A stretch of 20,494 nt of DNA. Source: an uncultured Actinomycetes bacterium (GTDB taxonomy: Bacteria; Actinomycetota; Thermoleophilia; Solirubrobacterales; Thermoleophilaceae). The stretch covers positions 1-20,494 of the forward strand of contig CAMLNW010000012.1 of assembly GCA_946481495.1 (NCBI GenBank), given 5' to 3'. This document shows positions 1 through 6,178 of this stretch, piece by piece. The stretch's first letter is position 1. Every line of letters starts with the position of its first letter. The notes beneath the pieces were generated by a model. It saw only the letters and a program-made list of their open reading frames with translations, did not search any database and was not told where the DNA came from. A program made the translations under genes and the position numbers.

Positions 1-399
1 GGCATCCGCACGCTCGTCGTCGCCAACCAGACGGTTGGCGGCCAGGCGCTGATCGACCAGCTCAAGCAGCTCGCCGCCGAGGGCCCGCACCGCTTCATCG
101 TCGTCTGCCCGCAGGGCGGCGCCGGCGAGGACGACGCCCACCGGCGCCTCGCCCACACGCTCAAGCGGCTGACCGACGAGGGCCTCGACGCGATCGGCCA
201 GGTCACCCACCCCGATCCGTACACGGCGATCCAGCAGGCGCTGCACTTCTACGGCATCGACGAGATCGTCATCTCGACCTTCCCGGCGACCCGCTCCGGC
301 TGGCTGCGCTCCGATCTCGTCGGACGGGTCGAGGCCTCGACCGACAAGCCGGTCCACCACGTGGTGTCGGCGGAAGACCTCGAGCAGGCGAGCGCCTGA
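1..399 (+). CDS. UspA-like (universal stress protein fold) protein, 3' part
   Basis: The reading frame is open from base 1 to a TGA at 397-399, giving 132 codons; the start lies outside the window. The translation begins GIRTLVVANQTVGGQAL and continues with an IVVCP strand and, near the end, a DEIVISTFP strand followed by SGWLRSDL. This alternation of short hydrophobic strands and amphipathic helices is typical of the UspA / alpha-beta nucleotide-binding fold of small actinobacterial proteins. I recognise the fold type rather than a specific function. The stop overlaps the ATG of the following cytochrome oxidase gene by one base (TGATG), so the two are probably co-translated. No membrane segment is visible in the part present. 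Confidence 0.72.
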   Translation, partial: GIRTLVVANQTVGGQALIDQLKQLAAEGPHRFIVVCPQGGAGEDDAHRRLAHTLKRLTDEGLDAIGQVTHPDPYTAIQQALHFYGIDEIVISTFPATRSGWLRSDLVGRVEASTDKPVHHVVSAEDLEQASA

Positions 400-1040
400 T
401 GGAGTCCGCCTCGGTTCCAGCTCCGGGCGTGCCGGTCCCGACGCCGGCGCACCACGACGAGCACGAGCACCACGGCCCGCCGGCGGCGCACCAATCGTCG
501 CGGCTCGACCCGCAGTTCCTCGGGATGCTGCTGTTCATCATCTCTGAGGTGATGCTCTTCGGGGCGTTCTTCACGGCCTACTTCTTCATTCGGGTCGTGA
601 ATGGCGACGCCTGGCCAGCCGCTGGCGAGCACCTGCCGGTCGCGATTGCCGGCGTCAACACGGCGATCCTCGTCTCGTCGAGCTTCACGATGCACTGGGC
701 GCTCGAGGGCGCTCGCCACGAGAACCGCCGTGCGATGCGGATTGGCCTCCTGACGACGCTGCTGCTCGGCGCGACCTTCCTCTGCATCCAGATTAACGAG
801 TACTTCCACATCGGCTTCGCCGTCTCCGAGAACGCACAGTCGTCAATCTTCTACGGCCTGACCGGCCTGCACGGCGCACACGTCTTCGTCGGGCTGACGC
901 TGCTGCTGTTCGCCACGATCCGTGCCTTCCGCGGTCACTTCTCGGCCGAGAAGCACCTCGGCGTCGAGATCCCCGGGATCTACTGGCACTTCGTCGACGT
1001 GATGTGGATCGTGGTCTACACGACCGTCTACATCATCTAG
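399..1040 (+). CDS. ctaE: Cytochrome c oxidase subunit III
   Basis: This 213-residue protein is subunit III of an aa3/caa3-type haem-copper oxidase, a membrane subunit that stabilises the proton-pumping core. Five hydrophobic segments follow a hydrophilic N-terminus: about residues 44-70, 83-105, 112-132, 148-172 and 194-213. Family signatures are the first-helix ISEVMLFGAFFTAYFF with its conserved Glu, FYGLTGLHGAHVFVGL, and the C-terminal YWHFVDVMWIVVYTTVY. Five helices match the short bacterial form lacking the first two helices of the seven-helix subunit. The N-terminus is unusually His-rich (HHDEHEHH around residues 18-25). The ATG overlaps the upstream stop by one base, and a small membrane ORF starts two bases downstream. 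Subunits I and II are not in the window. Confidence 0.96.
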   Translation: MESASVPAPGVPVPTPAHHDEHEHHGPPAAHQSSRLDPQFLGMLLFIISEVMLFGAFFTAYFFIRVVNGDAWPAAGEHLPVAIAGVNTAILVSSSFTMHWALEGARHENRRAMRIGLLTTLLLGATFLCIQINEYFHIGFAVSENAQSSIFYGLTGLHGAHVFVGLTLLLFATIRAFRGHFSAEKHLGVEIPGIYWHFVDVMWIVVYTTVYII

Positions 1041-1041
1041 C

Positions 1042-1149
1042 GTGCGCAACCCGCTCACCTCCGAGCAGGGGGCGTTCCAGCTGTTGCTGTGGGTCGGCGG
1101 CGTGGCCTTGGCGGTCGTTTTGATCGTTCTGGTGGTGCGGGCGCTCTGA
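1042..1149 (+). CDS. Small single-helix membrane protein downstream of ctaE (35 aa)
   Basis: A GTG at 1042, one base after the ctaE stop, opens 35 codons ending at TGA 1147-1149. The product starts MRNPLTSEQGAFQLLLW, and residues 14-34 form one hydrophobic helix (LLLWVGGVALAVVLIVLVV) ending in RAL. Position, size and a polar N-terminus with one helix resemble the small accessory subunits of haem-copper oxidases, so a role as a minor oxidase subunit is plausible but inferred. Support for translation: the alternative reading of the same bases, a 5' extension of the phosphatase, is an unnatural Gly/Arg-rich string, while this frame gives a coherent transmembrane helix. No strong ribosome-binding site is seen, so coupling to ctaE is likely. 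Confidence 0.66.
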   Translation: MRNPLTSEQGAFQLLLWVGGVALAVVLIVLVVRAL

Positions 1150-1907
1150 GCGGCGAGGCGGATCTGGCGCTAGCCGAGCGGATGGCGCGGGCCGCGGGCG
1201 CGCTGCTGATGCAGCGCTATGACGGACCGGCGAGCGGCGTCGAGGAGAAGTCGTCGCGGACCGACATGGTGTCGGATGCTGACCGTGACGCAGAGGCGCT
1301 GATCCGCGATCTGCTGGCGGCCGAGCGGCCGGATGACGGGCTGCTCGGCGAGGAGGGCTCGACGGCTGAGAGCGCGAACGGGCGACGCTGGGTGGTCGAT
1401 CCGCTCGACGGGACGACCAACTACCTTTACCGCTTCCCGGCGTGGGTCGTAAGCGTGGCGCTCGAGGACGAGGACGGTGCGCTCGTCGGCGTCGTCCACG
1501 ATCCGCTGCATCGCGAGACCTTCACCGCCGAGCGCGGCCGGGGCGCGCGGCTGAACGGCGCGCAGATCGCCGTCAGCGCTGTCGAGAGCCTCGACACGGC
1601 GCTGATCGGGACCGGCTTCGGCTACTCCGCCGAGCGTCGTGCCACCCAGGCCGAGGTCGCCGCGAAGCTGCTGCCGCTGGTGCGCGACATCCGGCGCGCC
1701 GGCGCCGCAGCGCTCGACCTCTGCATGGTCGCCTGTGGCCGTCTAGACGGCTACTACGAGCGCGGACTCAACGCGTGGGACTGGTCGGCCGGCTCGCTGA
1801 TCGCATCGGAGGCCGGCGCCGCGGTCCTGCCATTGCCGGGCGAGCCGTTCGGCCTCGCGGTTGCATCACCGTTGATCGCGGACGAGTTGGCGGCACTGGT
1901 CGTCTGA
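1146..1907 (+). CDS. Inositol monophosphatase family phosphatase
   Basis: The protein belongs to the Mg2+-dependent, Li+-sensitive phosphatase family (inositol-1-phosphatase, histidinol-phosphatase and related enzymes). Visible motifs: the metal-binding Glu in GEEGS (bases 1348-1362), the signature WVVDPLDGTTNYLYRFP (from 1390) and the second signature WDWSAGSLIASEAGA (about 1779-1823). Substrate cannot be fixed; inositol phosphate and histidinol phosphate are both possible. The start is uncertain. The frame is open back to a GTG at 1089, but residues from there are Gly/Arg-rich and overlap the small membrane ORF. An ATG at 1182 would cut the first helix. I place the start at the CTG at 1146, overlapping the previous stop, as the point where family-like sequence begins. 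The last 154 bases overlap the 3' end of the FTR1 gene on the other strand. Confidence 0.9.
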   Translation: MSGEADLALAERMARAAGALLMQRYDGPASGVEEKSSRTDMVSDADRDAEALIRDLLAAERPDDGLLGEEGSTAESANGRRWVVDPLDGTTNYLYRFPAWVVSVALEDEDGALVGVVHDPLHRETFTAERGRGARLNGAQIAVSAVESLDTALIGTGFGYSAERRATQAEVAAKLLPLVRDIRRAGAAALDLCMVACGRLDGYYERGLNAWDWSAGSLIASEAGAAVLPLPGEPFGLAVASPLIADELAALVV

Positions 1908-4291
1908 GCTGGCGCTGGCTGCTTGGGTGCCGCCGGCCGAGCCTTGTTCTTGCGGTACCACTCCGCGGCGTAGTAGCTGCCGATCACGAAGACGAGCGCC
2001 AGCACCTGGGCGCCAAGCGTCTCGACCGTCGGATAGACGCCGAGCCAGGTGCCCATCCAGAGCGGGAAGTCGATGTCGAGCGTGTGGACCGGCAGCCAGC
2101 CGACTCCCTGCATCGAGCGTGCCGTGTTGCCGACCATCACGAACAGCACGAAGGCGATCAGGACGCCGGTGACGATCAGCATCCGCTTGTAGGGCAGCTT
2201 CTGCTCGAGCTTGAAGGTCGCGAGGCCAACGAGCGCGGTGCCGGCGAGGCCGAGTGCGACGCCGGCGACGACGATTGCCGTGCCCGAGGCGAGCTGCAGC
2301 GCCTGGAGGAAGAGCACCGTCTCCATGCCCTCGCGGAAGACACTCGTGAAGCCGAGCACGTAGAGACCGGCGACCGTCGCGGTCCCGGCCGCCGCGCCCG
2401 CGACGGCGCCGGCGGTCAGCTCCTTGCCGCGCTTGCGGTGCCCGGCGATCCACTCGGTCCAGTAGACCTTGTGGAAGAACCAGTTGAGGACCAGCAGCAG
2501 CACAGCGACGGCCAGCAGGCCGACCACCGCCTCGACCTTCTCGCCGTAGCGCTGCAGCGAGCCGAGGATCGCCACAGCGACGATGTAGCCGACCACGCTG
2601 GCCGGCAGCGCTAGCAGCGCTCCACGGTAGATCGGTCGGCGCAGCTCACGGCGCGCACCGATCATGCTCGCGGTGATCGCGGCGATGATCAGGATCGCCT
2701 CGAGCCCCTCGCGGAAGACGATCAGCGCCGCGTTGACGATCGTCGTCGTGGCGCTCGCGCCCTCCCCCGTCTTGGCGCGCGCCTCGTCGAGCGCGTCGGT
2801 CAGGTCGAGCGTCGTCTCACGGACCTCGCTCGGCGCCGCGCGCGAGGAGATCAGCGCCGCCAGCCCCTCCGCGTCGCGCGCCCCGTACCAGAACAGCCCC
2901 TCGATATCGACGACCAGGCCCGGATCGAAAGCGCGCAGCTCCGGCTCGGGGCCGAACTCGAAGAAGGCATACGCCGACAGCCGTGCCTGCTCGGCCTGGT
3001 CCCACTCGCCGGCGTTCGCCGCCGCCACGAGCTGGTCGACGGCGATCTCGACGAGGTCGTAGTCGACCTCCGACCCGCCGTCCTTCCACTCGTCCGGGAA
3101 CAGCGCGTCGAGCCGATCGGAGATCCGGTCGTGGAGCGCCTCGACGTCCTCCTCCGGGACCACGGCCACACGCTCGTGCGCGTCGTCGATGTAGCCGCCG
3201 AGCTTGTCGAGGTCGCGCTCGACCGCCGCCACCGCGGCCGGATCGCGCTCGGCGAGCTCGGCCTGCAAGTCGGCGAAAGACTGCTCGATCCCGTCGTGGA
3301 AGGCGACCGCCTCCTGGAGCTCGAAGGGGATCGTCACGCGGCCGTCCTCGGTGCCGTCGCGGTACTCGATCGGGATCAGGTCGAGGAAGCGGGTCAGCTG
3401 GCCGGCGCGCCGTGCCTGCTCCTCGGGTGTGAACGGCGCCGCGGTGAAGCCGCTGAAGTCGCGCTTGACGCGCTCGCGGGCCGCTTCGAACGAGGCCAGA
3501 TCGCCAGCGGCCGCGGCCCTTGCCAGCGTCGCGAAGTCGCGGCTCGTCGCCGCCGTCTCGGCCGCTCCGCGCTGCTCGCGGTACTCCGGCGCGAGGATCG
3601 GCCAGTAGCCGGCCGCCAGCGCCGCCGCCTCGGCGAAGCGCGGCCTGAAGCCGCGCTCGCCCGCCTGCGCGGCGGCGTCGAGATTCGTCGCGAGCCGCGA
3701 CTGGTAGGCGTCGAGCAGATCCTTGCGCACCTGCAAGGCGGCGTCGGCCGGTTTGACGTCGCCCGTCTCCATGCCGATCAGCGCCGCGGTCGCGTCGACT
3801 CCGGGGCGCGTGAAGCGCGTGCTCTGGCGGAAGTCGCGCACGAGCAGCCACTCGCGCGCCTCGCGCGCGTCGCCGCGCGCGGCGGACTTCACGGCGACCG
3901 CGAACGCGCCCTGGCGCAGAGCGGCGATCGCCCTCCCCCGCGCTGCCGCCAGGCCTACCTCGTCGCCGCCGGCAAGCGAGCGCCGCGCCGCGCGCAACGC
4001 CGCGTGCAGCTCGGCCAGGGCGCTCGGGGCGTCGCGTGCCAGATCGCGCTCTAGCGACCCTGAGACAGCGCGCTCGGCGTCGTCGAGCGCGCCGCTACGC
4101 GATCCGCCCTGCCGCCCCGGCTCGGCGAGCAGCAGCTCGGTCTGCGCCTCGAACAGGTCGGCGCGGATCGTGTCCGCGACCTGCCAGGGCGGAGCCGCTA
4201 CCGCGGTCGCCGCAAAGGCGAGCACGACGAGCGCGACCGCCGCGGCAACCGCCGCCGCGTACGGTCGTGACACTCGTCTGCCCGCACGCAC
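1754..4291 (-). CDS. FTR1-family high-affinity iron permease with a long extracytoplasmic N-terminal domain
   Basis: An 845-residue membrane protein. Residues 1-33 look like a signal peptide (Ala/Val-rich core ending AVAAPP). Residues ~34-510 are a soluble, charged, mostly helical region, and ~515-780 form the FTR1/EfeU permease with about seven helices. The two REGxE iron-translocation motifs are present: FREGLE (R527, E528, E531) and FREGME (R653, E654, E657). A Pro/Ala/Ser-rich polar tail follows. FTR1 permeases import iron, generally after Fe(II) oxidation. E. coli EfeU is under 300 residues and lacks such an ectodomain; no CxxCH haem site is seen in it. The gene begins 7 bases after the EfeO-like gene, so they form one transcript under the iron box at 5424-5448. 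The tail is antisense to the phosphatase gene. Confidence 0.93.
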   Translation of the reverse strand: MRAGRRVSRPYAAAVAAAVALVVLAFAATAVAAPPWQVADTIRADLFEAQTELLLAEPGRQGGSRSGALDDAERAVSGSLERDLARDAPSALAELHAALRAARRSLAGGDEVGLAAARGRAIAALRQGAFAVAVKSAARGDAREAREWLLVRDFRQSTRFTRPGVDATAALIGMETGDVKPADAALQVRKDLLDAYQSRLATNLDAAAQAGERGFRPRFAEAAALAAGYWPILAPEYREQRGAAETAATSRDFATLARAAAAGDLASFEAARERVKRDFSGFTAAPFTPEEQARRAGQLTRFLDLIPIEYRDGTEDGRVTIPFELQEAVAFHDGIEQSFADLQAELAERDPAAVAAVERDLDKLGGYIDDAHERVAVVPEEDVEALHDRISDRLDALFPDEWKDGGSEVDYDLVEIAVDQLVAAANAGEWDQAEQARLSAYAFFEFGPEPELRAFDPGLVVDIEGLFWYGARDAEGLAALISSRAAPSEVRETTLDLTDALDEARAKTGEGASATTTIVNAALIVFREGLEAILIIAAITASMIGARRELRRPIYRGALLALPASVVGYIVAVAILGSLQRYGEKVEAVVGLLAVAVLLLVLNWFFHKVYWTEWIAGHRKRGKELTAGAVAGAAAGTATVAGLYVLGFTSVFREGMETVLFLQALQLASGTAIVVAGVALGLAGTALVGLATFKLEQKLPYKRMLIVTGVLIAFVLFVMVGNTARSMQGVGWLPVHTLDIDFPLWMGTWLGVYPTVETLGAQVLALVFVIGSYYAAEWYRKNKARPAAPKQPAPAQTTSAANSSAINGDATARPNGSPGNGRTAAPASDAISEPADQSHALSPRS

Positions 4292-4298
4292 CCCGGAC

Positions 4299-5390
4299 TC
4301 AGCTCTCCTGCAGCTCGATGCCCAGCTGCTGGGCGGACTGGGTCACCTGGCCGGCGATCGCCTCGGCTCGCGCCTGAGCCTCGCTGCCGAGCTGATCCGC
4401 CTGCTGCGGAGTGAACTTCTCGCCGTTCTCCTCGCGGTCACGCAGGTCGGCGGCGAACGCCAGCAGTTGGTTGAGCTCGCGCTTGGTCTGCTTCGCCTGC
4501 TGCGGGCTCTCGGCCGCGATCTGCGGCTCGATCTCCGCGTAGGTGAAGGCGATCCCCTCGAGGATGTCGGCGATGTCCGACAGGCGCGAGGTCGCGACGA
4601 AGCTCTGCTCCTTCTGATCGCCCTTGCCGGCGACGAAGGCAGTGTTCTTCCACTGGCCGAAGTACTCGCTCATCGTCGGTGTCATCACGACGATCGACGT
4701 CAGCGCATCGGACGGCGTCGGCTCGAACGCCTGCGCGTCCTCGTCGAGCGACTTCGCCTGGGCGGCGAACTCGGCCGTCGCCGCCTTGAAGATCTTCGCG
4801 TCGGGAAGGCCCTCGCCGAACTCGACCTTGCCGTCGCAGTCGACGTCGGACTCGACGTCCTTGGCGACGAGATCCGGGTTGGTGCCCCAGAGCGCGGTCT
4901 CGGTCAGGAAGAAGAGGTTGCCCGGCTGCTTGAGCTTGGTTCCGTCGTCGAGCGTCAGGCTGAACGAGACGGCGCTCTCGGGATCGGAGGCGTCCGAGCC
5001 GGCGTCGATGTCGACGTCGTAGTGCGACAGCCGCGGCACGCCGGCGACGATCCCCTCCATCTCCTCGTAGTTGGGGTTGGCGGCGACGAACGCCTGCTTG
5101 GCGTCGCTGAGCTGCTGCTCGACCTCCGGGCAGTGCTCCTCGAGCAGCTGCGCGTAGTCGAAGTCGACCGACTTGGCGAGGTCGTAGTAGGCGTCGGCGC
5201 TGTCCTGGAGCTTGCCGACCTCCTGCTGGAGCTGCGCACTGTGCTCGGTCAGGTAGTCCTTGACCGCCGCGAGCTGTGCCGAGTCCGACGACGCCTCGGT
5301 CGTCGAATCGCCGTCATCACTGCCACAACCGACGCCGAGCGCGCCCAGAGCGAGCACGCAGAGAACCATCGAGACCCGCAACCGACTCAT
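4299..5390 (-). CDS. EfeO/EfeM-like (imelysin-type) iron-uptake lipoprotein
   Basis: A 363-residue exported lipoprotein with a lipobox ending GVGC (Cys22), followed by a Ser/Asp/Thr-rich linker. The body is helical and fits the imelysin/EfeO periplasmic family that accompanies FTR1/EfeU permeases; the FTR1 gene directly downstream supports this. The segment LFFLTETALWG (residues 159-169) aligns by eye with the family's GxHxxE...LW helix, but the His position is Phe161 while Glu164 is kept. A second notable element is a complete EF-hand-like loop, DVDCDGKVEFGE (residues 182-193), with Asp at 1, 3 and 5, Gly at 6 and Glu at 12. The start ATG has GGAG seven bases upstream. Expression is probably iron-repressed through the DtxR/IdeR-type box 34-58 bases upstream. 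Family assignment rests on context plus weak motif similarity. Confidence 0.78.
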   Translation of the reverse strand: MSRLRVSMVLCVLALGALGVGCGSDDGDSTTEASSDSAQLAAVKDYLTEHSAQLQQEVGKLQDSADAYYDLAKSVDFDYAQLLEEHCPEVEQQLSDAKQAFVAANPNYEEMEGIVAGVPRLSHYDVDIDAGSDASDPESAVSFSLTLDDGTKLKQPGNLFFLTETALWGTNPDLVAKDVESDVDCDGKVEFGEGLPDAKIFKAATAEFAAQAKSLDEDAQAFEPTPSDALTSIVVMTPTMSEYFGQWKNTAFVAGKGDQKEQSFVATSRLSDIADILEGIAFTYAEIEPQIAAESPQQAKQTKRELNQLLAFAADLRDREENGEKFTPQQADQLGSEAQARAEAIAGQVTQSAQQLGIELQES

Positions 5391-5423
5391 CCAAAAGCTC
5401 CGTTTCGAGAGAAGTAAGGACCA

Positions 5424-5448
5424 CCTAAGTTAGGTGAGCCTAACGGAA
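5424..5448 (-). promoter_or_regulatory. DtxR/IdeR-type iron box with three half-sites
   Basis: Bases 5430-5448 read TTAGGTGAGCCTAACGGAA and match 16 of 19 positions of the classical DtxR/IdeR operator TTAGGTTAGCCTAACCTAA. A further CCTAA at 5424-5428 forms a second overlapping palindrome, CACCTAA-G-TTAGGTG (5422-5436). Three half-sites therefore lie in about 20 bases. The site is 34-58 bases upstream of the EfeO-like start, the right place to block a promoter for the efeO-FTR1 transcript. It lies just past the stop of the cytochrome c-cupredoxin gene, so that gene need not be controlled by it. Iron-loaded repressor binding is known for the family; binding here is inferred. Confidence 0.82.
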
Positions 5449-5449
5449 G

Positions 5450-6178
5450 CTACTGAACGGTGAGCTCGCCCTTCATGCCGCCCTCCTCGTGCCCAGGCAC
5501 GGTGCAGAGGAACTCGTACTTGCCGGGCTTCAGGTTGGCGTTGAGCTTCGAGGTGCCGCCAGTACCGACGACCGCGCCCTCGACGAGCTTGCCGCCGGCG
5601 TCCTTGATCGCGATGTTGTGCTGGATCGGCGCCTCGTTGAGGCTGAGGATCTCGATCATCCCGGGCGGGGCCTGCGCCTTGGTGCTCGCGAAGGCGAGCG
5701 CGCCGGTCGGGTTGGCGTCGATCTCAAGCTTGCCGCCATTGGCGGCGATCGGCTTGTTCGAGACCTCGGGCGTGCCGGCGGCGGCCAGCTTGCCCTCGTC
5801 CTCCCCGGGCACGCCGGCGACAGCCGCAACGTAGGCCGCGACGTCCTTGGCGTCCTGGCCGGTCACGAGCTTCGCCGGCATCGCGCTGGCGCGCAGCGGA
5901 TTGGCGATCTGGTCGGCGACAACGCCCTCGAAGGTCCCCGTGCCGAGCCCCTGGCGACGGGCCGGTCCGAACGCCTCGTCGAGGTTCGGGCCGCTGACGC
6001 CGGTGGTGCCAGCACGCGCGAGCGTGTGGCAGGCGCCGCACTTCTCGACGAAGAGCTGCTTGCCGGTCACGAAATCGGGATCTTCACGGCCGCAGCCGGA
6101 CACCGCGACCACGACTACCGCCGCGATAGCTGCCACGGCGGCGAGCCTCTGCGATCCACTCCTCACGGGCCGGAACAC
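5450..6178 (-). CDS. Cytochrome c-cupredoxin fusion lipoprotein
   Basis: A 242-residue exported electron carrier. The signal sequence ends in VSGC, so Cys29 is the probable lipid anchor. A class I cytochrome c domain follows: haem site CGACH (Cys47, Cys50, His51) and distal ligand Met100 in SAMPAKL. After a Gly/Glu/Ala linker (~122-145) comes a plastocyanin-like domain with a full type 1 copper site: His187 (QHNIAI), Cys225 (FLCTVPGH), His230 and Met235. It should shuttle electrons at the outer face of the membrane, for example to the haem-copper oxidase represented by ctaE. The GTG start at 6178 overlaps the glycosyltransferase stop (TAGTG); a second GTG four codons on is an alternative. It is followed by the iron-uptake genes. 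Confidence 0.93.
   Translation of the reverse strand: MFRPVRSGSQRLAAVAAIAAVVVVAVSGCGREDPDFVTGKQLFVEKCGACHTLARAGTTGVSGPNLDEAFGPARRQGLGTGTFEGVVADQIANPLRASAMPAKLVTGQDAKDVAAYVAAVAGVPGEDEGKLAAAGTPEVSNKPIAANGGKLEIDANPTGALAFASTKAQAPPGMIEILSLNEAPIQHNIAIKDAGGKLVEGAVVGTGGTSKLNANLKPGKYEFLCTVPGHEEGGMKGELTVQ

Noticed and set aside
1442..2614. + strand open frame of 390 codons across the phosphatase and FTR1 genes
   Set aside because: Arg/His-rich composition and no domain; it spans two well-supported genes in other frames.
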